From NCBI RefSeq assembly GCF_014269035.2, contig NZ_JABWRP020000006.1, positions 1 to 64,000 of the forward strand: a stretch of DNA of 64,000 bases, read 5' to 3'. The stretch's first letter is position 1. The number at the start of each line of letters is the position of its first letter. Positions 7,647 to 21,724 of the stretch are shown one piece after another. Origin of the DNA: Pseudomonas vlassakiae (GTDB lineage: Bacteria; Pseudomonadota; Gammaproteobacteria; Pseudomonadales; Pseudomonadaceae). The notes beneath the pieces are model-generated. The model ran no database searches and had not been told where the DNA came from. It saw only the letters and a program-made list of their open reading frames with translations. The translations under genes were made by a program, and so were the position numbers.

Positions 7647-10600
7647 ATGGCTTACTCATACACTGAGAAAAAACGTATCCGCAAGGACTTTAGCAAGTTG
7701 CCGGACGTCATGGATGTGCCATATCTTCTGGCCATCCAGCTGGATTCGTATCGCGAATTCCTGCAAGCGGGAGCATCCAAGGATCAGTTCCGTGACGTCG
7801 GCCTGCACGCGGCCTTCAAGTCGGTATTCCCGATCATCAGCTACTCCGGCAATGCTGCCCTGGAGTACGTAGGCTACCGCCTGGGCGATCCCGCCTTCGA
7901 TGTGAAGGAATGTGTCCTGCGTGGCGTGACCTTCGCGGTCCCACTGCGGGTCAAGGTGCGCCTGATCATCTTCGACAAGGAATCGTCGAACAAAGCGATC
8001 AAGGACATCAAAGAGCAAGAAGTCTACATGGGTGAAATCCCCCTGATGACTGAGAACGGTACCTTCGTTATCAACGGTACCGAACGAGTAATCGTTTCCC
8101 AGCTGCACCGTTCGCCTGGTGTGTTCTTCGACCACGACCGTGGCAAGACGCACAGCTCCGGCAAGCTGCTGTACTCCGCTCGCATCATCCCTTACCGCGG
8201 TTCGTGGCTGGACTTCGAGTTCGACCCGAAAGACTGCGTGTTCGTGCGTATCGACCGTCGCCGCAAACTGCCGGCCTCGGTGCTGCTGCGCGCGCTGGGC
8301 TACAGCACGGAAGAAGTACTCAACACCTTCTACACCACCAACGTGTTCCACATTTCGGGCGAGAAGCTGAGCCTGGAACTGGTACCTCAGCGTCTGCGTG
8401 GTGAAGTCGCGGTCATGGACATCCATGACGGCGCTGGCAAGGTCATTGTCGAGCAGGGTCGTCGCATCACTGCGCGTCACGTCAATCAGCTCGAGAAGGC
8501 TGGCGTCAACCAGCTGGACGTGCCGATGGAATACGTCCTCGGTCGCACCACCGCCAAAGCCATCGTTCATCCGGCTACCGGCGAGATCCTGGCCGAGTGC
8601 AACACCGAGCTGACCACCGAGCTGCTGATCAAGATCGCCAAGGCTCAGGTTGTCCGCATCGAGACCCTGTACACCAACGACATCGATTGCGGTCCGTTCA
8701 TCTCGGATACCCTGAAGATCGACACCACCAGCAACCAGCTGGAAGCTTTGGTCGAGATCTACCGCATGATGCGTCCAGGCGAGCCGCCGACCAAGGATGC
8801 TGCCGAGACCCTGTTCAACAACCTGTTCTTCAGCGCCGAGCGTTACGACCTGTCTGCCGTCGGCCGCATGAAGTTCAACCGTCGCATCGGTCGTACCGAG
8901 ATCGAAGGTTCGGGCGTGCTGAGCAAAGAAGACATCGTCGAGGTTCTGAAGACCCTGGTCGATATCCGTAACGGCAAAGGCATCGTCGACGACATCGACC
9001 ACCTGGGTAACCGCCGCGTTCGTTGCGTTGGCGAGATGGCCGAGAACCAGTTCCGCGTTGGCCTGGTACGTGTTGAGCGTGCGGTCAAGGAACGTCTGTC
9101 GATGGCCGAAAGCGAAGGCCTGATGCCGCAGGACCTGATCAACGCCAAGCCGGTAGCGGCGGCGGTGAAGGAGTTCTTCGGTTCCAGCCAGCTCTCGCAG
9201 TTCATGGACCAGAACAACCCGCTCTCCGAGATCACCCACAAGCGTCGTGTCTCTGCACTCGGCCCTGGTGGTCTGACCCGTGAGCGCGCCGGCTTCGAAG
9301 TCCGTGACGTACACCCGACCCACTACGGTCGCGTGTGCCCGATCGAGACCCCTGAAGGTCCGAACATCGGTCTGATCAACTCCCTGGCCGCCTATGCCCG
9401 CACCAACCAGTATGGCTTCCTGGAAAGCCCGTACCGTGTGGTGAAGGAAGGCGTGGTCAGCGATGACATCGTGTTCCTGTCGGCCATCGAAGAAGCGGAT
9501 CACGTGATCGCTCAGGCTTCGGCTGCGATGAACGAGAAGAAGCAGCTGATCGATGAGCTGGTAGCGGTCCGTCACCTGAACGAATTCACCGTCAAGGCGC
9601 CGGAAGACGTTACCCTGATGGACGTTTCGCCGAAGCAGGTAGTTTCCGTTGCCGCGTCGCTGATTCCGTTCCTCGAGCACGACGACGCCAACCGTGCGTT
9701 GATGGGTTCGAACATGCAGCGTCAAGCTGTACCGACCCTGCGTGCTGACAAGCCGCTGGTAGGTACCGGCATGGAGCGCAACGTTGCCCGTGACTCCGGT
9801 GTCTGCGTGGTTGCTCGCCGCGGTGGTGTGATCGACTCGGTCGACGCCAGCCGTATCGTCGTTCGTGTTGCTGACGACGAAGTCGAGACCGGTGAAGCAG
9901 GTGTGGATATCTACAACCTGACCAAGTACACCCGTTCGAACCAGAACACCTGCATCAACCAGCGTCCGCTGGTGAGCAAAGGTGACAAGGTCCAGCGTGG
10001 CGACATCATGGCTGACGGCCCGTCCACCGACATGGGTGAACTGGCGCTGGGCCAGAACATGCGCATCGCGTTCATGGCGTGGAACGGCTTCAACTTCGAA
10101 GACTCCATCTGCCTGTCCGAGCGTGTGGTTCAGGAAGACCGCTTCACCACCATCCACATCCAGGAACTGACCTGTGTGGCGCGTGACACCAAGCTTGGCC
10201 CAGAGGAAATCACTGCGGACATCCCGAACGTGGGTGAAGCCGCTCTGAACAAGCTGGACGAAGCCGGTATCGTCTACGTGGGTGCCGAAGTTGGCGCTGG
10301 CGACATCCTGGTTGGCAAGGTCACGCCTAAGGGCGAAACCCAGCTGACGCCGGAAGAAAAACTGCTGCGCGCCATCTTCGGTGAAAAGGCCAGCGACGTT
10401 AAGGACACCTCCCTGCGTGTGCCGACCGGCACCAAGGGTACCGTCATCGACGTGCAGGTCTTCACCCGTGATGGCGTGGAGCGCGACAGCCGCGCCCTGT
10501 CCATCGAGAAGATGCAGCTGGACGAGATCCGCAAGGACCTCAACGAAGAGTTCCGCATCGTCGAAGGTGCAACCTTCGAGCGTCTGCGTGCTGCCCTGAA

Positions 10601-11720
10601 CGGCCAAGTGGTCGACGGTGGCGCGGGCCTGAAGAAAGGCACCGTGATCACCGACGAAGTCCTGGACGGTCTGGAGCACGGCCAGTGGTTCAAACTGCGC
10701 ATGGCCGAAGATGCACTGAACGAGCAGCTGGAAAAGGCTCAGCAGTACATCGTTGACCGCCGCCGTCTGCTGGACGACAAGTTCGAAGACAAGAAGCGCA
10801 AGCTGCAGCAGGGCGATGACCTGGCTCCAGGCGTACTGAAGATCGTCAAGGTCTACCTGGCAATCCGCCGTCGCATCCAGCCGGGTGACAAGATGGCCGG
10901 TCGTCACGGTAACAAGGGTGTCGTCTCGGTGATCATGCCGGTAGAAGACATGCCGCACGACGCCAACGGTACTCCGGTTGACGTGGTACTGAACCCGCTG
11001 GGTGTACCTTCGCGTATGAACGTCGGTCAGATCCTTGAAACCCACCTGGGCCTCGCGGCCAAAGGACTGGGCGAGAAGATCGACCGCATGATCGAAGAGC
11101 AGCGTAAAGCCGCTGAACTGCGCACCTTCCTCACCGAGATCTACAACGAGATCGGTGGTCGTCAGGAGAACCTGGACGAGTTCACCGACGAAGAGATCAT
11201 CGCCCTGGCGAACAACCTGAAGAAAGGCGTGCCAATGGCTACTCCAGTCTTCGACGGTGCCAAGGAGCGTGAGATCAAGGCCATGCTGAAACTGGCAGAC
11301 CTGCCAGAAAGCGGCCAGATGGTGCTGTTCGACGGCCGTACCGGCAACAAGTTCGAGCGTCCTGTGACCGTTGGTTACATGTACATGCTCAAGCTGAACC
11401 ACTTGGTGGACGACAAGATGCACGCGCGTTCCACTGGTTCCTACAGCCTGGTTACCCAGCAGCCGCTGGGTGGTAAGGCGCAGTTCGGTGGTCAGCGTTT
11501 CGGGGAGATGGAAGTGTGGGCGCTGGAAGCATACGGCGCGGCATACACCCTGCAAGAAATGCTCACAGTGAAGTCGGACGACGTGAACGGCCGTACCAAG
11601 ATGTACAAGAACATCGTGGATGGCGATCACCGTATGGAGCCGGGCATGCCCGAGTCCTTCAACGTGTTGATCAAAGAGATCCGTTCGCTCGGTATCGATA
11701 TCGATCTGGAAACCGAATAA
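7647..11720 (+). CDS. rpoB: RNA polymerase beta subunit
   Basis: RpoB is one half of the polymerase catalytic cleft. The 1357-residue length is normal for Pseudomonas. The rifampicin-binding region ([20 protein letters not shown] followed by [10 protein letters not shown]) has the drug-sensitive residues at the sites equivalent to D516, H526 and S531, and [15 protein letters not shown] is present near the C-terminus. The start follows GCTGGGGAACGCTG. rpoC begins 64 bases downstream. Confidence 0.99.
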   Translation: MAYSYTEKKRIRKDFSKLPDVMDVPYLLAIQLDSYREFLQAGASKDQFRDVGLHAAFKSVFPIISYSGNAALEYVGYRLGDPAFDVKECVLRGVTFAVPLRVKVRLIIFDKESSNKAIKDIKEQEVYMGEIPLMTENGTFVINGTERVIVSQLHRSPGVFFDHDRGKTHSSGKLLYSARIIPYRGSWLDFEFDPKDCVFVRIDRRRKLPASVLLRALGYSTEEVLNTFYTTNVFHISGEKLSLELVPQRLRGEVAVMDIHDGAGKVIVEQGRRITARHVNQLEKAGVNQLDVPMEYVLGRTTAKAIVHPATGEILAECNTELTTELLIKIAKAQVVRIETLYTNDIDCGPFISDTLKIDTTSNQLEALVEIYRMMRPGEPPTKDAAETLFNNLFFSAERYDLSAVGRMKFNRRIGRTEIEGSGVLSKEDIVEVLKTLVDIRNGKGIVDDIDHLGNRRVRCVGEMAENQFRVGLVRVERAVKERLSMAESEGLMPQDLINAKPVAAAVKEFFGSSQLSQFMDQNNPLSEITHKRRVSALGPGGLTRERAGFEVRDVHPTHYGRVCPIETPEGPNIGLINSLAAYARTNQYGFLESPYRVVKEGVVSDDIVFLSAIEEADHVIAQASAAMNEKKQLIDELVAVRHLNEFTVKAPEDVTLMDVSPKQVVSVAASLIPFLEHDDANRALMGSNMQRQAVPTLRADKPLVGTGMERNVARDSGVCVVARRGGVIDSVDASRIVVRVADDEVETGEAGVDIYNLTKYTRSNQNTCINQRPLVSKGDKVQRGDIMADGPSTDMGELALGQNMRIAFMAWNGFNFEDSICLSERVVQEDRFTTIHIQELTCVARDTKLGPEEITADIPNVGEAALNKLDEAGIVYVGAEVGAGDILVGKVTPKGETQLTPEEKLLRAIFGEKASDVKDTSLRVPTGTKGTVIDVQVFTRDGVERDSRALSIEKMQLDEIRKDLNEEFRIVEGATFERLRAALNGQVVDGGAGLKKGTVITDEVLDGLEHGQWFKLRMAEDALNEQLEKAQQYIVDRRRLLDDKFEDKKRKLQQGDDLAPGVLKIVKVYLAIRRRIQPGDKMAGRHGNKGVVSVIMPVEDMPHDANGTPVDVVLNPLGVPSRMNVGQILETHLGLAAKGLGEKIDRMIEEQRKAAELRTFLTEIYNEIGGRQENLDEFTDEEIIALANNLKKGVPMATPVFDGAKEREIKAMLKLADLPESGQMVLFDGRTGNKFERPVTVGYMYMLKLNHLVDDKMHARSTGSYSLVTQQPLGGKAQFGGQRFGEMEVWALEAYGAAYTLQEMLTVKSDDVNGRTKMYKNIVDGDHRMEPGMPESFNVLIKEIRSLGIDIDLETE

Positions 11721-11784
11721 CACGTGACGCGAAGGGGAGTGGGGCAGGTAATGCCCGCTCCCTGCTCCGCCAGGAGGAAAGGCC

Positions 11785-14700
11785 TTGAAAGACCTACTGA
11801 ATTTGCTGAAAAACCAGGGTCAAGTCGAAGAGTTCGACGCCATCCGCATCGGTCTGGCGTCGCCTGAAATGATCCGTTCGTGGTCGTTCGGTGAAGTTAA
11901 GAAGCCGGAAACCATCAACTACCGTACGTTCAAGCCTGAGCGTGACGGCCTGTTCTGCGCCAAGATCTTTGGCCCAGTCAAGGACTACGAGTGCCTGTGC
12001 GGCAAGTACAAGCGCCTCAAGCACCGTGGCGTGATCTGCGAGAAGTGCGGCGTTGAAGTTGCCCTGGCCAAGGTTCGTCGTGAGCGCATGGCGCACATCG
12101 AACTGGCCTCGCCGGTTGCCCACATCTGGTTCCTGAAGTCGCTGCCGTCCCGTATCGGCCTGCTGATGGACATGACCCTGCGTGACATCGAGCGCGTGCT
12201 CTACTTCGAGAGCTACGTCGTGATCGACCCAGGCATGACCACCCTCGAGAAGGGCCAGCTGCTGAACGACGAGCAGTACTTCGAAGCGCTCGAAGAGTTC
12301 GGTGACGACTTCGACGCCCGCATGGGTGCCGAGGCTGTCCGCGAGCTGCTGCACGCCATCGACCTGGAGCACGAGATCGGCCGCCTGCGTGAAGAGATTC
12401 CGCAGACCAACTCGGAAACCAAGATCAAGAAGCTGTCCAAGCGCCTGAAGCTGATGGAAGCGTTCCAGGGCTCGGGTAACCTGCCTGAGTGGATGGTCCT
12501 GACCGTCCTGCCAGTACTGCCGCCGGACCTGCGTCCGCTGGTACCGCTGGATGGCGGCCGCTTCGCGACCTCCGACCTGAACGACCTGTATCGTCGGGTG
12601 ATCAACCGTAACAACCGTCTGAAGCGCCTGCTCGATCTGTCGGCGCCGGACATCATCGTGCGCAACGAAAAGCGCATGCTGCAGGAAGCGGTCGACGCCC
12701 TGCTGGACAACGGCCGTCGCGGTCGCGCCATCACTGGCTCGAACAAGCGTCCGCTGAAGTCCCTGGCCGACATGATCAAAGGTAAGCAAGGTCGCTTCCG
12801 TCAGAACTTGCTCGGTAAGCGTGTGGACTACTCCGGCCGTTCGGTAATTACCGTAGGCCCGACCCTGCGTCTGCACCAGTGCGGTCTGCCGAAGAAGATG
12901 GCCCTCGAGCTGTTCAAGCCGTTCATTTTCGGCAAGCTGGAAATGCGTGGTCTGGCGACCACCATCAAGGCTGCCAAGAAGATGGTCGAGCGCGAGCTGC
13001 CAGAGGTATGGGACGTTCTCGCCGAAGTGATTCGCGAACACCCCGTGCTGCTCAACCGTGCACCGACCCTGCACCGTCTGGGTATCCAGGCATTCGAACC
13101 GGTACTGATCGAAGGTAAGGCCATCCAGCTGCACCCGCTGGTCTGCGCCGCGTACAACGCCGACTTCGACGGTGACCAGATGGCCGTCCACGTGCCGCTG
13201 ACGCTGGAAGCCCAGCTCGAAGCACGTGCGCTGATGATGTCGACCAACAACATCCTGTCGCCAGCCAACGGTGAGCCAATCATCGTTCCGTCGCAGGACG
13301 TTGTACTGGGTCTGTACTACATGACCCGTGAAGCCATCAATGCCAAGGGCGAAGGTCGCGTATTTGCCGACCTGCAGGAAGTCGACCGCGTATTCCGCGC
13401 CGGCGAAGCTGCCCTGCACGCGAAGATCAAGGTTCGTATCAACGAAACCGTGAAAGAGCGTGACGGTTCGGTGGTCAAGAATACCCGCATCGTCGACACC
13501 ACCGTCGGCCGTGCGCTGCTGTTCCAGGTTGTACCGGCAGGCCTGCCGTACGACGTGGTCAACCAGCCGATGAAGAAAAAGGCGATCTCCAAGCTGATCA
13601 ACCAGTGCTACCGCGTGGTTGGTCTGAAAGAGACCGTTATCTTCGCTGACCAGCTGATGTACACCGGTTTCGCCTACTCGACCATTTCCGGCGTTTCCAT
13701 CGGTGTTAACGACTTCGTTATCCCGGACGAGAAAGCCCGCATCATCGGTAACGCTACCGACGAAGTGAAGGAAATCGAGAGCCAGTACGCTTCCGGCTTG
13801 GTCACCCAGGGCGAGAAGTACAACAAGGTCATCGACTTGTGGTCGAAGGCGAACGACGAAGTGTCCAAGGCGATGATGGCCAACCTCTCGAAAGAGAAGG
13901 TCATCGACCGCGATGGCAACGAAGTCGACCAAGAGTCCTTCAACTCGATGTACATGATGGCTGACTCGGGTGCGCGGGGTTCCGCAGCCCAGATCCGTCA
14001 GCTGGCTGGTATGCGTGGCCTGATGGCCAAGCCGGACGGCTCGATCATCGAGACGCCGATCACCGCGAACTTCCGTGAAGGTCTGAGCGTACTCCAGTAC
14101 TTCATCTCGACCCACGGTGCTCGTAAGGGTCTGGCGGATACCGCACTGAAGACTGCGAACTCCGGTTACCTGACTCGTCGTCTGGTAGACGTTGCGCAAG
14201 ACTTGGTCGTGACCGAGATCGACTGCGGCACCGACCAGGGCCTGCTGATGACCCCGCACATCGAAGGCGGCGACGTGGTCGAGCCGCTGGGTGAGCGTGT
14301 ACTGGGCCGTGTCATTGCCCGTGACGTGTTCAAGCCAGGCACCGAGGACGTCATCGTTCCGGCCGGTACCCTGGTCGACGAGCAGTGGGTCGAGTTCATC
14401 GAGCTGAACAGCATCGACGAAGTGATCGTGCGTTCGCCGATCAACTGCGAAACCCGCTTCGGTATCTGCGCCAAGTGCTACGGTCGCGACCTGGCTCGTG
14501 GTCATCAGGTGAACATCGGTGAAGCTGTCGGCGTCATCGCTGCACAGTCGATCGGTGAGCCGGGTACCCAGCTGACCATGCGTACGTTCCACATCGGTGG
14601 TGCTGCAAGCCGTACCTCGGCTGCCGACAGCGTCCAGGTGAAGAACGGCGGTATGGTGCGCCTGCACAACCTGAAACAGGTTGAGCGTGCCGACGGTAAC

Positions 14701-15984
14701 CTGGTTGCCGTATCGCGTTCCGGCGAGCTGGCCATTGCCGACGAATTCGGTCGTGAGCGTGAGCGCTACAAGCTGCCTTACGGTGCGGTGATCTCGGTCA
14801 AGGAAGGTGACAAGGTCGAAGCTGGCGCCATCGTCGCCAAGTGGGACCCGCACACCCACCCGATCGTTACCGAGCTGAAAGGTACCGTGACCTTCGTGGG
14901 CATGGAAGAGAACATCACCATCAAGCGTCAGACGGATGAGCTGACCGGCTTGACCAACATTGAAGTGATGGACGTCAAGGATCGCCCTGCCGCAGGCAAG
15001 GAAATCCGTCCGGCAATCAAGATGGTCGACGCCGCTGGCAAGGACCTGTACCTGCCAGGTACCGACGTACCTGCCCAGTACTTCCTGCCGGCCAACGCCC
15101 TCGTGGGTGTGGCTGACGGTGCTCAGATCGGTGTTGGTGACGTTATCGCGCGTATTCCGCAGGAAACGTCGAAGACCCGTGACATCACCGGTGGTCTGCC
15201 ACGCGTTGCCGACCTGTTCGAAGCGCGCCGTCCGAAGGAAGCCTCGATTCTGGCTGAAGTCAGCGGCACCATCGCGTTCGGCAAGGAGACCAAGGGCAAG
15301 CGTCGTCTGGTCATCACTCCGACCGACGGCAGCGAGCCGTACGAAGAGCTGATTCCGAAGTGGCGCCACCTGAACGTCTTCGAAGGCGAACAGGTAAACC
15401 GCGGCGAAGTTATCTCCGACGGCCCGAGCGATCCGCACGACATCCTGCGTCTGCTGGGTGTGAGCGCGCTGGCGAAGTACATCGTCAACGAGATCCAGGA
15501 CGTTTACCGTCTGCAAGGCGTTAAGATCAACGACAAGCACATCGAGACCATCCTGCGTCAGATGCTGCGCAAGGTCGAGATCGCCGAGTCGGGTGACTCC
15601 AGCTTCATCAAGGGCGACCAGATGGAACTGACCCAGGTGCTGATGGAAAACGAGCGCCTGGCAGCGGAAGACAAGTTCGTCTCCAAGTACACCCGCGTGC
15701 TGCTGGGTATCACCAAGGCCTCGCTGTCGACCGAATCGTTCATCTCCGCGGCTTCCTTCCAGGAAACCACTCGCGTACTGACCGAAGCGGCTGTAACCGG
15801 CAAGCGCGACTACCTGCGCGGCCTGAAAGAGAACGTGGTCGTGGGTCGTCTGATCCCGGCTGGTACTGGTCTGGCCTACCACAGCGAGCGCAAGCGTCGC
15901 CGTGATGCCGACAAACCGCTGCGTGTGAGCGCCAGTGAGGTGGAAGCCGCACTGACCGAAGCGCTGAACTCCAGCGGCAACTAA
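11785..15984 (+). CDS. rpoC: RNA polymerase beta' subunit (TTG start)
   Basis: RpoC holds the catalytic Mg: NADFDGD lies at residues 458-464, exactly the E. coli position. The N-terminal zinc ribbon is CLCGKYKRL...VICEKCGV, and a second cysteine set ([11 protein letters not shown]) follows later. The 1399-residue protein starts at TTG, 7 bases after a strong AGGAGG (11772-11777), and begins KDLLNLLK, matching the E. coli second residue onwards, so the TTG start is well supported. Confidence 0.98.
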   Translation: MKDLLNLLKNQGQVEEFDAIRIGLASPEMIRSWSFGEVKKPETINYRTFKPERDGLFCAKIFGPVKDYECLCGKYKRLKHRGVICEKCGVEVALAKVRRERMAHIELASPVAHIWFLKSLPSRIGLLMDMTLRDIERVLYFESYVVIDPGMTTLEKGQLLNDEQYFEALEEFGDDFDARMGAEAVRELLHAIDLEHEIGRLREEIPQTNSETKIKKLSKRLKLMEAFQGSGNLPEWMVLTVLPVLPPDLRPLVPLDGGRFATSDLNDLYRRVINRNNRLKRLLDLSAPDIIVRNEKRMLQEAVDALLDNGRRGRAITGSNKRPLKSLADMIKGKQGRFRQNLLGKRVDYSGRSVITVGPTLRLHQCGLPKKMALELFKPFIFGKLEMRGLATTIKAAKKMVERELPEVWDVLAEVIREHPVLLNRAPTLHRLGIQAFEPVLIEGKAIQLHPLVCAAYNADFDGDQMAVHVPLTLEAQLEARALMMSTNNILSPANGEPIIVPSQDVVLGLYYMTREAINAKGEGRVFADLQEVDRVFRAGEAALHAKIKVRINETVKERDGSVVKNTRIVDTTVGRALLFQVVPAGLPYDVVNQPMKKKAISKLINQCYRVVGLKETVIFADQLMYTGFAYSTISGVSIGVNDFVIPDEKARIIGNATDEVKEIESQYASGLVTQGEKYNKVIDLWSKANDEVSKAMMANLSKEKVIDRDGNEVDQESFNSMYMMADSGARGSAAQIRQLAGMRGLMAKPDGSIIETPITANFREGLSVLQYFISTHGARKGLADTALKTANSGYLTRRLVDVAQDLVVTEIDCGTDQGLLMTPHIEGGDVVEPLGERVLGRVIARDVFKPGTEDVIVPAGTLVDEQWVEFIELNSIDEVIVRSPINCETRFGICAKCYGRDLARGHQVNIGEAVGVIAAQSIGEPGTQLTMRTFHIGGAASRTSAADSVQVKNGGMVRLHNLKQVERADGNLVAVSRSGELAIADEFGRERERYKLPYGAVISVKEGDKVEAGAIVAKWDPHTHPIVTELKGTVTFVGMEENITIKRQTDELTGLTNIEVMDVKDRPAAGKEIRPAIKMVDAAGKDLYLPGTDVPAQYFLPANALVGVADGAQIGVGDVIARIPQETSKTRDITGGLPRVADLFEARRPKEASILAEVSGTIAFGKETKGKRRLVITPTDGSEPYEELIPKWRHLNVFEGEQVNRGEVISDGPSDPHDILRLLGVSALAKYIVNEIQDVYRLQGVKINDKHIETILRQMLRKVEIAESGDSSFIKGDQMELTQVLMENERLAAEDKFVSKYTRVLLGITKASLSTESFISAASFQETTRVLTEAAVTGKRDYLRGLKENVVVGRLIPAGTGLAYHSERKRRRDADKPLRVSASEVEAALTEALNSSGN

Positions 15985-15995
15985 GTACAGGGCAG

Positions 15996-16068
15996 GGCCC
16001 CGGCAAACCTCGAACGACCATCGCTGACATGAAATGTTGCCGATGATCGGGCGAGGAGGGCCGGGGCC
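15996..16068 (+). other. Structured rpoC-rpsL intergenic RNA
   Basis: GGCCCCGGC (15996-16004) pairs with GCCGGGGCC (16060-16068). CCTCG (16008-16012) pairs with CGAGG (16052-16056) inside it, and further complementary pieces lie between (CATCG/CGATG, ACAT/ATGT). This gives a long rod-like hairpin directly after the rpoC stop and just before the str promoter. No T-run follows. Confidence 0.65.
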
Positions 16069-16073
16069 TCGTC

Positions 16074-16102
16074 TTGACTGGGTGCAAGATCCTCCGTAGA
16101 CT
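16074..16102 (+). promoter_or_regulatory. Promoter of the str operon (rpsL-rpsG-fusA-tuf)
   Basis: TTGACT (16074-16079) and TAGACT (16097-16102) are separated by 17 bases. Transcription would begin near 16109, about 87 bases before rpsL. Confidence 0.75.
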
Positions 16103-16113
16103 TTTGTACCCTT

Positions 16114-16145
16114 AAATTTGGTGAGGCTCCGTCTCGCCAATTTTT
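16114..16145 (+). terminator. Terminator-like hairpin at the very start of the str transcript
   Basis: TTGGTGAG (16118-16125) pairs with CTCGCCAA (16133-16140) with one G-T pair, followed by TTTTT. It can terminate read-through from rpoBC. For transcripts starting at about 16109 the hairpin lies at the 5' end. A 10-base direct repeat GCAAGACAAT follows at 16155 and 16171. Confidence 0.7.
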
Positions 16146-16195
16146 GGCTTTCTTGCAAGACAATAGAGTCGCAAGACAATCAGTGGAGCTAGTAG

Positions 16196-16567
16196 ATGGC
16201 AACTATCAACCAGCTGGTACGTCAGCCGCGTAAGCGTTCGGTCGAGAAGTCCGACGTTCCTGCGCTGCAGAACTGCCCGCAGCGTCGTGGCGTGTGCACC
16301 CGCGTGTACACCACCACGCCGAAAAAACCTAACTCGGCACTGCGTAAAGTATGCCGTGTGCGTCTGACCAACGGTTTCGAGGTTTCCTCGTACATCGGTG
16401 GTGAAGGCCACAACCTGCAAGAGCACAGCGTCGTCCTGATCCGTGGCGGCCGTGTAAAAGACTTGCCAGGTGTTCGTTACCACACCGTTCGCGGCTCTCT
16501 GGATACTTCGGGCGTTAAAGGCCGTAACCAGGGTCGTTCGAAATACGGTACCAAGCGTCCGAAGTAA
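16196..16567 (+). CDS. rpsL: 30S ribosomal protein S12
   Basis: S12 monitors codon-anticodon pairing in the decoding centre. The 123-residue product has the highly conserved [19 protein letters not shown] with Lys43 and [13 protein letters not shown] with Lys88, the streptomycin-sensitive residues. First gene of the str operon. Confidence 0.98.
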   Translation: MATINQLVRQPRKRSVEKSDVPALQNCPQRRGVCTRVYTTTPKKPNSALRKVCRVRLTNGFEVSSYIGGEGHNLQEHSVVLIRGGRVKDLPGVRYHTVRGSLDTSGVKGRNQGRSKYGTKRPK

Positions 16568-16673
16568 TCGGCCGTTTGCAGACATCCATTTTTTTGAGTC
16601 GATAAGAGTAAGGTCGGGCAGGGGTCGAAGACCCGCGTCCCGGGCTAACCTGAAGACCGTTTGAGGGCTTATC

Positions 16674-17144
16674 ATGCCAAGACGTCGTGTAGCAGCAAAA
16701 CGTGAGATCCTTGACGATCCGAAGTACGGATCGCAGATCCTCGCCAAGTTCATGAACCACGTGATGGAAAGCGGCAAGAAGGCCGTAGCCGAGCGCATCG
16801 TTTACGGTGCCCTGGATACCGTCAAAGCACGCAAGAACAGCGACCCCCTGGAAATCTTCGAGAAAGCTCTCGACGCCATCGCTCCGCTGGTCGAAGTAAA
16901 GTCCCGCCGTGTCGGCGGTGCCACTTACCAGGTTCCGGTTGAAGTTCGTCCATCCCGTCGTAACGCTCTGGCAATGCGCTGGCTCGTAGACTACGCCCGC
17001 AAGCGCGGCGAGAAGTCGATGGCTCTGCGCCTGGCCGGCGAGCTGCTGGATGCTGCCGAAGGCAAAGGTGCTGCGGTCAAGAAGCGTGAAGACGTGCACC
17101 GTATGGCTGAAGCCAACAAAGCGTTCTCGCACTACCGCTTCTAA
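16674..17144 (+). CDS. rpsG: 30S ribosomal protein S7
   Basis: S7 nucleates assembly of the 30S head and in E. coli represses the str operon. The 156-residue product begins [20 protein letters not shown] and contains the [14 protein letters not shown] signature. The 106-base gap after rpsL contains a small GGGTC/GACCC hairpin that could be part of the S7 target; this is unverified. Confidence 0.98.
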   Translation: MPRRRVAAKREILDDPKYGSQILAKFMNHVMESGKKAVAERIVYGALDTVKARKNSDPLEIFEKALDAIAPLVEVKSRRVGGATYQVPVEVRPSRRNALAMRWLVDYARKRGEKSMALRLAGELLDAAEGKGAAVKKREDVHRMAEANKAFSHYRF

Positions 17145-17174
17145 TTCAAGCATCAATTATTTTGCGAGGGCTTT

Positions 17175-19322
<2,148 letters not shown>

Positions 19323-19349
19323 TCCCCTTTAGGCAAGAGGTTCACTGTC

Positions 19350-20543
19350 GTGGCTAAAGAAAAATTTGATCGTTCCCTTCCCCACGTTAACGTCGGCACC
19401 ATCGGCCACGTTGACCACGGTAAGACCACTCTGACCGCAGCTCTGACTCGCGTCTGCTCCGAAGTTTTCGGTTCGGCCGTCGTTGAGTTCGACAAGATCG
19501 ACTCGGCTCCAGAAGAAAAAGCACGCGGTATCACCATCAACACCGCTCACGTCGAGTACAACTCGAACATTCGTCACTACGCTCACGTTGACTGCCCAGG
19601 TCACGCTGACTACGTGAAGAACATGATCACCGGTGCTGCCCAGATGGACGGCGCGATCCTGGTTTGCTCGGCCGCCGATGGTCCGATGCCACAAACCCGT
19701 GAGCACATCCTGCTGTCCCGTCAGGTAGGCGTTCCGTACATCGTGGTCTTCCTGAACAAGGCTGACCTGGTAGACGACGCTGAGCTGCTGGAACTGGTCG
19801 AGATGGAAGTTCGCGACCTGCTGTCCACCTACGACTTCCCAGGCGACGACACTCCGATCATCATCGGTTCGGCTCGTATGGCTCTGGAAGGCAAAGACGA
19901 CAACGAAATGGGCACTACCGCTGTCAAGAAGCTGGTAGAAACTCTGGATGCCTACATCCCTGAGCCAGTTCGTGCCATCGACCAGCCATTCCTGATGCCA
20001 ATCGAAGACGTATTCTCGATCTCGGGTCGTGGTACCGTTGTTACCGGCCGTATCGAGCGTGGTATCGTCCGCGTTCAGGATCCGCTGGAAATCGTTGGTC
20101 TGCGTGACACCTCCACCACCACCTGCACCGGTGTCGAGATGTTCCGCAAGCTGCTGGACGAAGGTCGTGCTGGCGAGAACTGCGGCGTTCTGCTGCGTGG
20201 TACCAAGCGTGACGACGTTGAGCGTGGTCAGGTTCTGGTCAAGCCAGGTTCGGTCAAGCCGCACACCAAGTTCACCGCAGAAGTCTACGTCCTGTCGAAG
20301 GAAGAAGGCGGTCGTCACACTCCGTTCTTCAAAGGCTACCGTCCTCAGTTCTACTTCCGTACCACTGACGTGACCGGTAACTGCGAACTGCCGGAAGGCG
20401 TTGAAATGGTAATGCCAGGTGACAACATTCAGATGACTGTTACCCTGATCAAGACCATCGCAATGGAAGACGGTCTGCGCTTCGCTATCCGTGAAGGCGG
20501 TCGTACCGTCGGCGCCGGCGTCGTAGCCAAAATCATCGAGTAA
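19350..20543 (+). CDS. tuf: Elongation factor Tu, copy 2 (GTG start)
   Basis: The predicted protein is identical over 397 residues to copy 1 at 2756, with the same GTPase motifs. It starts at GTG rather than ATG. Nucleotide differences from copy 1 are few and concentrate near both ends, which suggests ongoing gene conversion. Last gene of the str operon; a strong terminator follows. Confidence 0.98.
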   Translation: MAKEKFDRSLPHVNVGTIGHVDHGKTTLTAALTRVCSEVFGSAVVEFDKIDSAPEEKARGITINTAHVEYNSNIRHYAHVDCPGHADYVKNMITGAAQMDGAILVCSAADGPMPQTREHILLSRQVGVPYIVVFLNKADLVDDAELLELVEMEVRDLLSTYDFPGDDTPIIIGSARMALEGKDDNEMGTTAVKKLVETLDAYIPEPVRAIDQPFLMPIEDVFSISGRGTVVTGRIERGIVRVQDPLEIVGLRDTSTTTCTGVEMFRKLLDEGRAGENCGVLLRGTKRDDVERGQVLVKPGSVKPHTKFTAEVYVLSKEEGGRHTPFFKGYRPQFYFRTTDVTGNCELPEGVEMVMPGDNIQMTVTLIKTIAMEDGLRFAIREGGRTVGAGVVAKIIE

Positions 20544-20557
20544 TCACTCGACCGATT

Positions 20558-20589
20558 GAAAAAACCCCCGCTCAGCGGGGGTTTTTTTT
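20558..20589 (+). terminator. Rho-independent terminator after tuf copy 2
   Basis: CCCCCGC (20565-20571) pairs with GCGGGGG (20575-20581), flanked by A6 and T8 that lengthen the stem. It ends 6 bases before the -35 of the S10 promoter. Confidence 0.95.
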
Positions 20590-20595
20590 ATTGGG

Positions 20596-20624
20596 TTGAC
20601 ACTAAATTGGGGCGTCTATAGAAT
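20596..20624 (+). promoter_or_regulatory. Promoter of the S10 operon
   Basis: TTGACA (20596-20601) and TAGAAT (20619-20624) are separated by 17 bases, the same hexamers as the tRNA-Tyr promoter. The leader to rpsJ is only about 55 bases, much shorter than the E. coli S10 leader, so L4-mediated attenuation of the E. coli type is not evident. Confidence 0.85.
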
Positions 20625-20684
20625 CACGCCTCCTTTTAGCGGGCGTAGTGCGTCCGTTGGGAACAGCCTGGAGTCTGAAATCCA

Positions 20685-20996
20685 ATGCAAAATCAGCAAA
20701 TCCGTATCAGGTTGAAGGCTTTCGACCATCGCCTGATCGACCAATCCACCCAGGAAATCGTGGAAACCGCGAAACGTACTGGTGCACAAGTGCGTGGTCC
20801 AATTCCACTGCCTACCCGCAAAGAGCGTTTCACCGTTCTGGTCTCCCCGCACGTCAACAAAGACGCGCGTGACCAGTACGAGATTCGCACTCATAAGCGT
20901 GTTCTGGACATCGTCCAGCCAACGGATAAAACCGTTGACGCGCTGATGAAGCTCGATCTGGCGGCAGGTGTGGAAGTACAGATCAGCCTCGGCTAA
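20685..20996 (+). CDS. rpsJ: 30S ribosomal protein S10
   Basis: S10 sits in the 30S head and also acts as NusE in antitermination by binding NusB and NusG. The 103-residue product has the typical start [19 protein letters not shown] and the internal [17 protein letters not shown]. First gene of the S10 operon. Confidence 0.98.
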
Positions 20997-21076
20997 GACT
21001 TCGGTCTAGTCGTGTAACGCTCTGAAATGGGCGGCCATAGCGGGTGAAAGCCCCGTACACTCATGAGGTTTACAAC

Positions 21077-21712
21077 ATGACTATTGGTGTAATCGGTCGC
21101 AAGTGCGGTATGACCCGCATTTTCACCGAAGAAGGTGTCTCCATTCCGGTCACGGTCATTGAGATCGAGCCGAATCGTGTCACCCAGTTCAAAACTGAAG
21201 AAACCGATGGCTACCGTGCAGTGCAAGTCACTGTCGGCGAGCGTCGTGCTTCGCGTGTGACTGCCGCTCAGGCAGGTCACTTCGCCAAGGCCAACGTTGC
21301 CGCTGGTCGCGGTGTCTGGGAGTTCCGTCTTGAAGAAGGCGAGTTCCAGGCTGGCGACTCGATCAAAGCTGAACTCTTCACTGCAGGCCAGCTGGTTGAC
21401 GTTACTGGTCAGTCCAAAGGTAAAGGCTTCGCCGGTACCATCAAGCGCTGGAACTTCCGTGGCCAGGACAACACCCACGGTAACTCCGTGTCGCACCGTG
21501 TCCCAGGTTCCATCGGCCAGTGCCAGACTCCTGGTCGTGTGTTCAAGGGCAAGAAAATGTCCGGTCACATGGGCGCCGAGCGCGTGACTGTTCAGTCCCT
21601 GGAAGTAGTTCGCGTAGACGCTGAGCGCAACCTGCTGCTCGTCAAGGGTGCCGTTCCTGGCGCTACTGGCGGCGACGTGGTTGTACGTCCAGCTGTCAAG
21701 GCTCGCGGTTAA
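21077..21712 (+). CDS. rplC: 50S ribosomal protein L3
   Basis: L3 is an early 50S assembly protein with a loop reaching the peptidyl transferase centre. The 211-residue product starts [16 protein letters not shown]; an upstream in-frame ATA/ATG-type start would add 11 unsupported residues. The [16 protein letters not shown] segment is the L3 signature. Confidence 0.97.
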   Translation: MTIGVIGRKCGMTRIFTEEGVSIPVTVIEIEPNRVTQFKTEETDGYRAVQVTVGERRASRVTAAQAGHFAKANVAAGRGVWEFRLEEGEFQAGDSIKAELFTAGQLVDVTGQSKGKGFAGTIKRWNFRGQDNTHGNSVSHRVPGSIGQCQTPGRVFKGKKMSGHMGAERVTVQSLEVVRVDAERNLLLVKGAVPGATGGDVVVRPAVKARG

Positions 21713-21724
21713 GGGGATACTGAC

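Noticed and set aside
7656..11723. 1355-codon open frame antisense to all of rpoB
   Set aside because: It mirrors rpoB codon bias (few TTA/CTA/TCA codons in the sense strand leave the antisense frame open). The product has no recognisable family and no ribosome-binding site.
11794..16179. 1461-codon open frame antisense to rpoC
   Set aside because: Same cause as for rpoB; low-complexity His/Asp/Val/Leu-rich translation typical of a shadow frame.
20625..20684. E. coli-like S10 leader with L4-dependent attenuation
   Set aside because: The leader is only about 55 bases and has no terminator-like hairpin of its own.
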